The translations under genes were made by a program, and so were the position numbers. The notes under the pieces are model-generated. The model was not told where the DNA came from. It searched no databases and saw nothing but the letters and a program-made list of their open reading frames with translations. Below are positions 34,440 through 41,939 of a DNA stretch of 64,000 nucleotides, in pieces (positions within the stretch are counted from its first letter, which is position 1; each line of letters begins with the position of its first letter). Origin of the DNA: Actinomycetota bacterium (GTDB lineage: Bacteria; Actinomycetota; Acidimicrobiia; Acidimicrobiales; JAJPHE01); NCBI GenBank assembly GCA_027315345.1, contig DAHUYE010000013.1:1-64000 (forward strand), written 5' to 3'.

Positions 34440-34865
34440 ATGGTTGCGGACGTCAGCCAGCGGATCGTGGTCGGGATCGACGGCTCCGATGGGTCTTACC
34501 AGGCTCTGGAGTGGGCTGCGACCTACGCCGCGGAAACGGGCCGGTCCATCCTGGCCATATGCGCCTGGGAGTACCCCGCTTCCTACGGATTCTACGTGGG
34601 CGAGGGTGTTTGGGACCTCGGCGCCACCTCCCGGGTCATGGCCGAGGAGCAGGTGGCCAAGGCCCAAGAGCAGCATCCGGCGGCTCGGATCGATCTGAAG
34701 GTGGTCGAGGGGCACCCGGGTCAGGCTCTGGTCGAAGCCTCAGAGGGTGCGTCCCTGCTGGTGGTGGGGTGCCGGGGCCGCGGAGGATTCATCGGCATGC
34801 TCGTCGGCTCCACCAGCACGCATTGCGTGCACGCCGCCGCCTGTCCGGTCCTGGTCTATCGCTGA
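34440..34865 (+). CDS. universal stress protein (single domain)
   Basis: A 141-residue UspA-fold protein starting at the ATG at 34440, with AGGAGG at 34426-34431; an upstream GTG at 34416 lacks such a site. It has RIVVGIDGSDGSYQALEWAA at the start, ATP-site residues LLVVGCRGRGGFIGMLVGST (G-x2-G-x9-GS) and the final strand ACPVLVYR. It is divergent from the ftsH operon and shares a two-box regulatory region with it. The GNAT-synthetase fusion gene starts 34 bases downstream and is probably in the same operon. Confidence 0.9.
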   Translation: MVADVSQRIVVGIDGSDGSYQALEWAATYAAETGRSILAICAWEYPASYGFYVGEGVWDLGATSRVMAEEQVAKAQEQHPAARIDLKVVEGHPGQALVEASEGASLLVVGCRGRGGFIGMLVGSTSTHCVHAAACPVLVYR

Positions 34866-34899
34866 AACCGGCGCGCCCAGCGGACGATACTGCAGCCCT

Positions 34900-37623
34900 A
34901 TGAGCGCCCCAACCCCTGCGGAGGTGACGGCGCGCCCGGATCAGTGGGAATCCGACGTTGTCTTGAGTGACGGAAGCACTCTCCATCTGCGCCCTATCCG
35001 ACCTCAGGACGCCGATCGGCTGATCGAGCTCCACTCTCGTCTTTCTCCGACCACCATCTACTACCGCTTCTTCAACTATCACCCGCGCCTGGCGGACAAG
35101 GAGGTGGCCCGCTTTACCCAGGTCGACTACACCGATCGGATGGCCTTCGTGGCCGTGGCCGGCCCCGGCCGGCTGGTGGCGGTGGCCCGGTACGACCGGG
35201 TGGCGGGCTCGGACTCAGCCGAGGCCGCCTTTGTGGTCGACGACCCCTATCAGGGCAAGGGACTGGGCACCCTTCTTCTGGAGTATCTGGCCGCCTACGC
35301 CCGGGCCCGGGGCCTGCGCCGCTTCGTGGCCGATACTTTGGCGGATAACCGTGCCATGCGGGACGTGTTCCGCCACGCCGGCTTTGCCGAGACGTCCAAG
35401 TTCGAAGACGGTGTGGTGCGGATCACTCTGGACCTGCAGCCGACCCCGGAGGCGGCCTCGGGCGCTGATCAGCGCGACCGCTTGGCGGTGGTCCGTTCCC
35501 TGGATCGACTGCTCAGGCCCGGTTCCATAGCCGTAATTGGGGCCGGGCAGAAGTCCGGCACCATCGGCCACGAGATTCTGGTGACTCTTCTCCGGGACGG
35601 CTTCACCGGCCCCGTCTATCCGGTCAACCCCAATGCCGCCCAAGTGGCCGGCCTGCCCGCCCACGCCTCCCTGGAGGACATTCCGGGCCCGGTGGACCTG
35701 GCCGTGATAGCAGTGCCCGCCGAAGCTGTGGCCGATGTGGTTCTCGACTGCGGGAGGAAGGGAGTCCACGGGCTGGTCGTCATCTCCGCCGGATTCGCCG
35801 AGACCGGCGCCGACGGCGCCGCCTCCCAACAGGAGCTTGTCTCCCTCGCCCACGCCTGGGGGATGCGGCTGATCGGACCCAACTGCATGGGCGTCATCAA
35901 CACCGATACCGCCATCTCCATGAACGCCACTTTCGCCCGCACCCCGCCGATGCCGGGCGGGGTGGGCTTCTGTTCCCAGTCCGGAGGTCTCGGGATCTCG
36001 ATCCTGGAGGAGTGCGCGGTGAGGGGCCTCGGGTTGTCGACCTTTGTGTCCATGGGCAACAAGGCGGATGTGAGCGGGAACGATCTTCTGCGCTACTGGC
36101 AGTCCGACCCGGCCACTCGGGTCGGTCTCCTCTACCTGGAGTCGATCGGGAACGCCCGCGCCTTCCGGCGGATCGCCGAGCAGTTCTCCCGGGTCAAGCC
36201 GCTGCTGGCCGTCAAGGCGGGCCGGACCTCGGCCGGCCAGAGATCGGCGTCGTCCCACACTGCGGCCATGGCCAGCTCGGACGCCGCCGTCGACGCCCTC
36301 TTCAAAGCGACGGGGGTGATCCGGGTCGACCGTCTGGAGCAGCTCTTCGACACGGCTGCCTATCTCTCCACCCAGCCGCCCCCGGCGGGCCCCCGCGTGG
36401 CCATTGTGGGTAACAGCGGTGGTCCCGGCACTCTGGCCGCTGATGCGTGCGAGGGCCGCGGCCTGGTAATCCAGCCCCTTTCGGAGGCCACCCAGGCCGA
36501 GTTGGGCGGGTTCCTGGCCAGGGGGGCGGCGGTCGGCAACCCGGTCGACATGGTCGCTTCGGCCGGTTCCGAGGAGTACGAGCGGGCCATCACCGTGCTG
36601 GCGGCCGACCCGGACGTGGATGCCGTGCTGGCCATCTTCACCCCGCCCATAGTGACCAGGGCCGATGACGTGGCCCGGGCCGTGGCCCGGGCCGCCGGCC
36701 GGACGGAGAAGCCGGTCCTGGCCAATTTCCTGAGCACCCCAGGGGTCATAGAAGCCCTTCGGGGCGGGCCTCGTCCCGTGCCGCAGTTCGCCTACCCGGA
36801 ATCGGCTGCCGACGCCCTGGCCGCCGCCCTGGCCTACGGGCGGTGGCGGAGCCGGCCCGCCGGGGTGATACCGGCGCTGGACGGGATCGACCGGGCCGGG
36901 GCCCGCCAGCTGGTCAGTGACCGCCTGTCCCACTCGCCCGGTGGTGAGTGGCTGGACGCGGCCGCAAGCCTCGATCTGATGGCGTGCTACGGAATCGAGA
37001 CCTTGCCCGTCCGGCGGGTGGACAGCGTGTCCGAAGCCGTGCGAGCCGGGGCGGGCATCGGCTACCCCGTCGCCGTGAAGGCGGCCTCGGCCGCCATCGT
37101 CCACAAGATGGACGAAAAGGCGGTGGTGGTCGGGCTGCGGGACAGTGCCGCCCTGGAGAGGGCCTACATGGATATGGAAGACCGGCTCGGGCCCCGGATG
37201 GGTGGTGGCCTGGTGCAGGCCATGGCCCCGGCCGCGGGCATCGAGACCATCGTGGGCGCTGTTCAGGATCCGGCCTTCGGCCCCTTGGTCCTTTTTGGTC
37301 CGGGCGGCACCCTGGCCGAACTCAGCCAGGATCGCGGCCTGCTCAGCGCACCCCTGACCGATGTGGATGCTTCCGAGGCGGTACTCCAGAGCCGGGTCCA
37401 CCGGTTGCTGGCCGGGTACCGGGGTCAGCCCACCATGGACGTCGATGCCGTGATCGCGGCTCTGCTCAGGGTGAGCCAGCTGGCCGTCGATCTGCCCGAG
37501 GTGGCAGAGCTGGACATCAACCCGCTGACGGCCGGGGTGGAGGGAGCAGTGGCGGTCGACGTGAAGGTCAGGGTGGCCCCGGTCCCCGCCCATCCGGAAC
37601 TGGAGGTCCGCCGGCTGCGGTGA
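34900..37623 (+). CDS. GNAT acetyltransferase fused to an ADP-forming acyl-CoA-synthetase-like module (Pat type)
   Basis: A 907-residue protein starting at the ATG at 34900. Residues about 20-185 are a GNAT domain (LHLRPIRPQDADRLIELHSR; DDPYQGKGLGTLLLEYLAAY is the acetyl-CoA loop). From about 205 comes a CoA-binding domain (GSIAVIGAGQKSGTIGHEIL, GPVYPVNPNAAQVAGLPAH), then a succinyl-CoA-ligase-like flavodoxin domain with SQSGGLGISILEE. The last 220 residues are an ATP-grasp domain (YPVAVKAASAAIVHKMDEKA, LFGPGGTLAELSQD, ELDINPLTAG). This is the layout of the Pat/PatZ protein lysine acetyltransferases, whose synthetase part is usually regulatory and inactive. The family's phospho-His site appears as SSHTAAM, so activity cannot be excluded. 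It probably modifies acyl-CoA synthetases, with the deacetylase at 28362 as the opposing enzyme. Confidence 0.9.
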   Translation: MSAPTPAEVTARPDQWESDVVLSDGSTLHLRPIRPQDADRLIELHSRLSPTTIYYRFFNYHPRLADKEVARFTQVDYTDRMAFVAVAGPGRLVAVARYDRVAGSDSAEAAFVVDDPYQGKGLGTLLLEYLAAYARARGLRRFVADTLADNRAMRDVFRHAGFAETSKFEDGVVRITLDLQPTPEAASGADQRDRLAVVRSLDRLLRPGSIAVIGAGQKSGTIGHEILVTLLRDGFTGPVYPVNPNAAQVAGLPAHASLEDIPGPVDLAVIAVPAEAVADVVLDCGRKGVHGLVVISAGFAETGADGAASQQELVSLAHAWGMRLIGPNCMGVINTDTAISMNATFARTPPMPGGVGFCSQSGGLGISILEECAVRGLGLSTFVSMGNKADVSGNDLLRYWQSDPATRVGLLYLESIGNARAFRRIAEQFSRVKPLLAVKAGRTSAGQRSASSHTAAMASSDAAVDALFKATGVIRVDRLEQLFDTAAYLSTQPPPAGPRVAIVGNSGGPGTLAADACEGRGLVIQPLSEATQAELGGFLARGAAVGNPVDMVASAGSEEYERAITVLAADPDVDAVLAIFTPPIVTRADDVARAVARAAGRTEKPVLANFLSTPGVIEALRGGPRPVPQFAYPESAADALAAALAYGRWRSRPAGVIPALDGIDRAGARQLVSDRLSHSPGGEWLDAAASLDLMACYGIETLPVRRVDSVSEAVRAGAGIGYPVAVKAASAAIVHKMDEKAVVVGLRDSAALERAYMDMEDRLGPRMGGGLVQAMAPAAGIETIVGAVQDPAFGPLVLFGPGGTLAELSQDRGLLSAPLTDVDASEAVLQSRVHRLLAGYRGQPTMDVDAVIAALLRVSQLAVDLPEVAELDINPLTAGVEGAVAVDVKVRVAPVPAHPELEVRRLR

Positions 37624-37636
37624 ACGGCAAGAGGAG

Positions 37637-37650
37637 GGGCCTTAAGGCCC
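37637..37650 (+). promoter_or_regulatory. perfect DevR-like palindrome GGGCCTTAAGGCCC
   Basis: A 14-bp perfect palindrome. Its centre is 43 bases before the GTG at 37687 and just past the stop of the GNAT-synthetase gene. Confidence 0.6.
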
Positions 37651-37686
37651 TATCCGGGTTCCGGGGTTTCGTACAGGCTGACCACT

Positions 37687-38160
37687 GTGGTGGAGACGCT
37701 CACGCAAGGCTTGGACGGCCCGGACCCGATCAGTCTTTCGGCGCCACCGGGCCCGGTGGGCCGGATCCTGGTGGTGGGAAACCGGCTGTGGGCCGAGCAC
37801 AGAGTCGTGAGGGCCCTGGAGGCGGCCGGCTTCGAGACGTGCAGTGCCGAACAACTCGAATCCGACGCGACAGCAGGAGCCTGGCTGGAGTTGGCCTGCG
37901 TGGTGAGGACGGACAACCTGCCGACCCCCGATCCCAGGGTGGCCCTGGCCGTGGGCCGTCTGGATCCGAGAGTGGGGGTGGTCGTAGTGGGCAACGTCGC
38001 CTTCCATCCCTTTGAGGACCGTGCTTCGGGACAGATAGCCGTGCCGCGGTTGACCAAGCGGGCGTTGGCCAGTTTGCCCACTGAGATCGGCCGCTTCGTC
38101 CCGCGCCGTCTCTCCGGCGCCCTCATCCCGGGTGTGCCCAAGGTCTCTCTCCGAAGCTGA
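37687..38160 (+). CDS. small receiver-like or Rossmann-like hypothetical protein
   Basis: A 157-residue protein from a double GTG start at 37687. The central part, RILVVGNRLWAEHRVVRALE followed by AAGFETCSAEQLES, resembles the first beta-alpha-beta of a receiver domain, and VGVVVVGNVAFHPF could be a later strand. The acidic pair and phospho-acceptor Asp of true receivers are not evident. The tail is basic (RLTKRALASLPTEIGRFVPR). I do not recognise the family. It directly follows a perfect DevR-like palindrome, so it is likely part of the regulon and may be a degenerate receiver protein. Confidence 0.55.
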   Translation: MVETLTQGLDGPDPISLSAPPGPVGRILVVGNRLWAEHRVVRALEAAGFETCSAEQLESDATAGAWLELACVVRTDNLPTPDPRVALAVGRLDPRVGVVVVGNVAFHPFEDRASGQIAVPRLTKRALASLPTEIGRFVPRRLSGALIPGVPKVSLRS

Positions 38161-38184
38161 CCTTCTGCCGTTAGAGTTCTAGAA

Positions 38185-38198
38185 GGGCCGAAGGTCCC
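38185..38198 (+). promoter_or_regulatory. DevR-like box GGGCCGAAGGTCCC
   Basis: The clearest copy of the motif in the window, extended to AAGGGCC and GGTCCCTA. Its centre is 44 bases before the ATG at 38236. Confidence 0.65.
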
Positions 38199-38235
38199 TA
38201 TCTTCGGCGGTGCCCGATACTTACACTTTGTTCTC

Positions 38236-38538
38236 ATGATCGCCGGAGTGATTGTGGGAGTTGTGGCTGTGGTTCTTGTCCTGGCCACGGCGGCGGGCCG
38301 TAGACGGGGCTACTCGGGAATGGGGCGGAACCAGATCGTTCGTTGCCGTAATGGACATCTGTTCACGACCATTTGGGTGCCGGGGGTGTCCCTGAAGGCG
38401 GTTCGCCTGGGACGTTCCCGATTCCAGCGCTGCCCGGTTGGAGGACATTGGTCAATGGTCACGCCGGTAAAGGATGAGGGGTTGTCCGAGGAGGATCGGC
38501 AGAGCGCCGCGGCGTACCGCGACATCCGCATCCCGTAG
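38236..38538 (+). CDS. membrane-anchored small protein with a Cys/His metal-binding-like motif
   Basis: A 100-residue protein. The first 20 residues are one transmembrane helix (IAGVIVGVVAVVLVLATAAG), followed by a basic RRRG stop-transfer. The soluble part contains VRCRNGHLFTTIWVPGVSLK and RFQRCPVGGHWSMVTPVK. The paired CxxGH and CPxGGH elements could coordinate a metal as in a zinc ribbon with two Cys and two His. I recall similar short proteins in actinobacteria without known function. It follows the best DevR-like box in the region, so it is probably induced in dormancy. Confidence 0.7.
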   Translation: MIAGVIVGVVAVVLVLATAAGRRRGYSGMGRNQIVRCRNGHLFTTIWVPGVSLKAVRLGRSRFQRCPVGGHWSMVTPVKDEGLSEEDRQSAAAYRDIRIP

Positions 38539-38664
38539 GGGGACCGCCATCCGAACCTGGGCGGCCCTTGGCTTGTGCTCACTCACCGCCGGGATAGCCG
38601 GATTGCTCGACGCCTCATACCTTCTGGGCCCGCAGGGGGGCTGAGTTCACCCCGGACCCAGGCT

Positions 38665-39609
38665 TCAGACTCTGACGATTGCTACCGGGCAGTCCGAATG
38701 AGCGAGGCACTGCTCGGATACCGAACCGAGCAGCAAACCAGGCAGGCCGCTTCGGCCTCTCGAACCCACCACTACGAGGTCGACGGTCTTGGACCGGGTG
38801 GCCAGGACGCCACCTGGTGTGCCGTACTCAAGGTGGGAGGTGAAGCTGCATCCGCTGCGGTGCAAGTCCCGCTTCGCTTCGGCCAGCGTCGACACCGCCG
38901 TCTTCTCCAAATCCGACTCAGCCCCCGGCGGCATGACCCCCAACCCGGGAGTACCCCAAGCGTGGACGGCCTCCAGGTGATCACCCGTAGCCCGAGCCTC
39001 GTCTATCGCCCACAGCAGAGCGGCCCGCCCGCACTCGGAGCCGTCCACTCCGACCAGGATGTGGTCATAACTTGTCGTCGCGTCCAAGGGCCGGCGCGAG
39101 CCCCGCACAACCACTACGGGACCCGTAGCGGCCTGGACACAGGCCCGGCTGACGGAGCCCAGGACGCTGGCCTTGAGGCTCCCGTACCCGTGGGACCCGA
39201 CCACCACCAAGGCGGCCCGGGTCGAGAGCAGGGAGAGAAGCTCCGCCGGCCGGCCTGAGAAGACGTGGGTCCTCGCCATGACAGCGGAGGGCTCGAGTAG
39301 CTGCTCTTCGGCGTGGCGAAGGGTCGACTCAACCCGGCCCTTCAGACGCGTCCGTTGGCCTTTGGACAGGGCTGAGAGAGGCGTGGGCGCCACCAGGGAG
39401 TAGGCGTCGGCCCATCCCAGGACCGCATCGAGCTCAAGGCCCCGCCGGGCGGCTTCGCGCAGCGCCCAGGTCAGGGCGAGTACCGATCCATCCGACCCGT
39501 CAATACCAACCACGAGGGTGCCCGTTGGAATGACCTGCTCGGGCCGCTGGTCCGTTTCATGCCAGGCCAAATTCTGATGTTCGACCAGATCCCGTTCCAC
39601 CCGGACCAC
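38665..39609 (-). CDS. tandem-domain universal stress protein
   Basis: A 314-residue protein of two UspA domains. Domain one (about 28-165) has TLVVGIDGSDGSVLALTWAL and VVVGSHGYGSLKASVLGSVS. Domain two (about 178-314) has HILVGVDGSECGRAALLWAI and VVVGSRGRSGLPGLLLGSVS. Both keep the G-x2-G-x9-GS ATP-binding signature. Tandem USPs such as Rv2623 belong to the DosR regulon in M. tuberculosis, where one regulates growth through ATP binding; the same role is possible here. Start GTG at 39609. A DevR-like box lies 79 bases upstream of it. Confidence 0.9.
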   Translation of the reverse strand: MVRVERDLVEHQNLAWHETDQRPEQVIPTGTLVVGIDGSDGSVLALTWALREAARRGLELDAVLGWADAYSLVAPTPLSALSKGQRTRLKGRVESTLRHAEEQLLEPSAVMARTHVFSGRPAELLSLLSTRAALVVVGSHGYGSLKASVLGSVSRACVQAATGPVVVVRGSRRPLDATTSYDHILVGVDGSECGRAALLWAIDEARATGDHLEAVHAWGTPGLGVMPPGAESDLEKTAVSTLAEAKRDLHRSGCSFTSHLEYGTPGGVLATRSKTVDLVVVGSRGRSGLPGLLLGSVSEQCLAHSDCPVAIVRV

Positions 39610-39681
39610 CCCCTTTTCTCAATCGTCCTGGGCGAGCGCTTGTGCAGGTTCAATCTTGCGCTTCCGATCGACCGGCCAGAA

Positions 39682-39695
39682 GGGCCGAAAGACCT
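39682..39695 (-). promoter_or_regulatory. DevR-like box before the tandem usp gene
   Basis: GGGCCGAAAGACCT, preceded by AGAA as in the box at 38185. Its centre is 79 bases upstream of the GTG at 39609, the longest spacing seen here, so the true start codon may be further upstream. Confidence 0.5.
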
Positions 39696-39810
39696 CTCTG
39701 AACGGTGTCGGCCGAACGAGCCGAAGTCGGCCGACGTGGGTGCCTGACCTTGAGCGGCTCCTCGGGCCCAGTCCGGGCGTCCCGGCCATGGCGAGAAGGC
39801 CCGAATCAGA

Positions 39811-39824
39811 GGACCTTTGACCCT
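39811..39824 (+). promoter_or_regulatory. DevR-like box before the oxidoreductase remnant
   Basis: GGACCTTTGACCCT, the reverse of AGGGTCAAAGGTCC, 60 bases before the GTG at 39878. A partial GGCCCGAATCAGAGGACC precedes it. The site seems intact although the gene behind it is broken. Confidence 0.5.
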
Positions 39825-39877
39825 AGGACCGGGGACGCAGAAAGGTCAGGATCAAACCATGGCAGGCAGGGCGTGAC

Positions 39878-40219
39878 GTGAAGCGGATCGTGATCCTCGG
39901 GGGTGGCACCGGGGGAATCCTGGCGGCCAATCGTCTCCGGCGCAGCTTTGTCCGACCAGGAACTCGAGATCACGGTGGTGGACGGGAACGGCAGCCACAC
40001 CTATCAGCCCGGGCTGCTCCTCGTCCCCTTCGGTTGGCCCCGCCTGGGGATCTCGTCCGGCCCCGACGCCGACAGCTCCATGCCGGCATGTACGCATGCA
40101 AGGCGTCGGTCGACCTGTTCGGGTTCACCCGGGAGGACTTCATCGACCAGGTCCAGGACATCATCACGGTAGGAGAGTTCTATGAAAAAGCTGCCGGTGG
40201 ACACATCATCTTTACTTGA
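39878..40219 (+). pseudogene. collapsed sulfide-quinone-reductase-like / DsrE-like gene pair
   Basis: The GTG at 39878 opens RIVILGGGTGGILAANRLRR, the FAD-binding start of a sulfide:quinone reductase or type II NADH dehydrogenase. At about 39943 an extra base shifts the frame; the continuation ALSDQELEITVVDGNGSHTY then QPGLLLVPFGW is in the next frame. Soon after, the original frame resumes with a different family, YACKASVDLFGFTREDFIDQ and ITVGEFYEKAAGGHIIFT, the C-terminal half of a DsrE/DsrF-like sulfur-relay protein. A deletion therefore joined the 5' end of the oxidoreductase gene to the 3' end of a DsrE gene. Neither product can work. The next gene starts inside this remnant. Confidence 0.75.
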
Positions 40220-40865
40220 ACACGAGCCGCGTTCGGACTTCGGCCGGCGCTTGATAGAGCGACGTATGGAGTTGGGCCTCTCCCAGCAGGCGGTGGCGGC
40301 CGGGGCGGCCATGGACCTCGGGTACCTGGACTATCTCGAGTCCAGCCCCGGCCCCGATCCCTCGCGGGCCACGGTTCTGCGTCTGGCCACCGTGCTGCAG
40401 GTGGAACCCCATCTTCTCCTGGGGAGTGGGACCCAGGAGCCTCCGGGCCAGGGCCCACCAGCGGTGGGGGCCAGGCTCATCGACCTGGACACCTCCGAGT
40501 CCCTGAACCTGCTGGCCCGGGGTGGGGTGGGGCGCTTCGTCTATCTCGAGCCGAGAGGCCCGGTGGCCGTCCCGGTCAATTTCCGGATGTTCGAGGGCGA
40601 CATCGTCTTCCGGACGGCGGCGTCGACCCAGCTGGCCTCCCGGGCCGCCCAGCAGCGGGTCTCCTTCGAGGTGGACCACATCGATGACGCCCTGCGGGAG
40701 GGCTGGAGCGTGCTCGTGAGTGGCAGATCCCGCCTGGTCACCGACGCCGAGGAGCTGGGCCGGCTACAAGGGCTGGAGTTGAAGCCCTGGGCGGCCGGGC
40801 CCCGCAATTCCTACATCCGGATAACCCCAGAAGAGATCACCGGCCGACGGATCCGGGCCGGCTGA
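40182..40865 (+). CDS. XRE-family HTH fused to a PPOX-fold domain
   Basis: A 227-residue protein. Residues about 19-80 are an XRE helix-turn-helix (FGRRLIERRMELGLSQQAVA and VLRLATVLQVEPHLLLGS). Residues about 95-227 are a PPOX fold (FVYLEPRGPVAVPVNFRMFE; VSFEVDHIDDALREGWSVLV; ITGRRIRAG). It may be a redox- or flavin-responsive DNA-binding regulator. The ATG at 40182 has GGAGAG upstream but lies out of frame within the DsrE remnant, overlapping it by 38 bases; the deletion there may have replaced the original 5' end. It is the third PPOX protein of the region and ends the dormancy cluster. Confidence 0.82.
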   Translation: MKKLPVDTSSLLEHEPRSDFGRRLIERRMELGLSQQAVAAGAAMDLGYLDYLESSPGPDPSRATVLRLATVLQVEPHLLLGSGTQEPPGQGPPAVGARLIDLDTSESLNLLARGGVGRFVYLEPRGPVAVPVNFRMFEGDIVFRTAASTQLASRAAQQRVSFEVDHIDDALREGWSVLVSGRSRLVTDAEELGRLQGLELKPWAAGPRNSYIRITPEEITGRRIRAG

Positions 40866-40914
40866 GGTCGTGCAATAGTCGGGCCCACCTTCCACCACCT
40901 GAAGGAGGCCTCGC

Positions 40915-41886
40915 TTGCAGTACACCAAGCTCGGAAGCACCGGTCTGGATGTGTCCCGGATCTGCCTGGGATGCATGAGCTACGGAGTGGCCGGCCGGGG
41001 CAACCATGAGTGGACCCTGGACGAAGAGGCCTCCCGGCCCTTCATCCAGCGGGCCGTCGAATCCGGTATCAATTTCTTCGACACCGCCAACGTCTACTCG
41101 GATGGCACCAGCGAGGAGATAGTCGGCCGGGCCCTGGCCGACTTCGCCAACCGGGACGAGATCGTCCTGGCCACCAAGGTCAACGGGCGGATGCACGCCG
41201 GGCCCAACGGGCAGGGCCTGTCCCGCAAGGCGATCATGGCCGAGATAGACAACAGCCTCCGTCGCCTCGGCACCGACTATGTCGATCTCTACCAGATCCA
41301 CCGCTGGGACCGCACCGTCCCGATCGAGGAGACCCTCGAGGCCCTCAACGACGTGGTCAGGGCGGGTAAGGCCCGCTACATCGGGGCCTCGTCCATGTGG
41401 GCCTGGCAGTTCTCCAAGGCCTTGTACCTGGCCGATCAGCACGGCTGGACCCGGTTCGTCACCATGCAGAACCACTACAACCTCCTCTACCGGGAGGAGG
41501 AGCGGGAGATGATGCCGCTGTGCCGGGACCAGGGCATCGGGGTCATTCCCTGGAGCCCACTCGCCCGGGGCCGGCTGACCCGGGAGTGGGATGCCTCCAC
41601 GGCCCGGAGCGAGACCGACGCCTTTGGCCGCATGCTCTACAAGGACGAGGACAAGGCCATCGTGGAGAGGGTGGGCGAGGTGGCCCAGGCCCGGGGCGTC
41701 TCCCGGGCCCAGGTGGCCCTGGCCTGGATGCTCTCCAAGCGCTACGTCAGCGCCCCCATCGTGGGCGCCACCAAGACCGCCCACCTCGAGGACGCCATAG
41801 CCGCCGTAGATCTCCGCCTGGACGAGGAGGAGATCAAGCGGCTGGAGGAGCCCTACACCCCGCACGCGGTGGCGGGCTTCGCCTGA
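40915..41886 (+). CDS. aldo/keto reductase
   Basis: A 323-residue (beta/alpha)8 NADPH-dependent reductase. Conserved elements are MQYTKLGSTGLDVSRICLGC, FFDTANVYSDGTSEEIVG with the catalytic Asp and Tyr, IVLATKVNG with the Lys, YVDLYQIHRWD with the His, and the NADP-site end VGATKTAHLEDAIAAV. It resembles the YajO/AKR11-12 group; the substrate is unknown. AAGGAGG lies eight bases before the TTG start at 40915, which decides this start. The RNA methyltransferase gene follows directly. Confidence 0.88.
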   Translation: MQYTKLGSTGLDVSRICLGCMSYGVAGRGNHEWTLDEEASRPFIQRAVESGINFFDTANVYSDGTSEEIVGRALADFANRDEIVLATKVNGRMHAGPNGQGLSRKAIMAEIDNSLRRLGTDYVDLYQIHRWDRTVPIEETLEALNDVVRAGKARYIGASSMWAWQFSKALYLADQHGWTRFVTMQNHYNLLYREEEREMMPLCRDQGIGVIPWSPLARGRLTREWDASTARSETDAFGRMLYKDEDKAIVERVGEVAQARGVSRAQVALAWMLSKRYVSAPIVGATKTAHLEDAIAAVDLRLDEEEIKRLEEPYTPHAVAGFA

Positions 41887-41939
41887 GCGGTCCCGAGGCC
41901 GGCTCCTCCGGCGGTCTCCTGCGCCTGGCCGCCGGGCCG

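Noticed and set aside
35215-37593. 792-codon open frame on the minus strand opposite the GNAT-synthetase gene
   Set aside because: Low-complexity His/Gly-rich shadow. The plus strand encodes the complete Pat-like protein.
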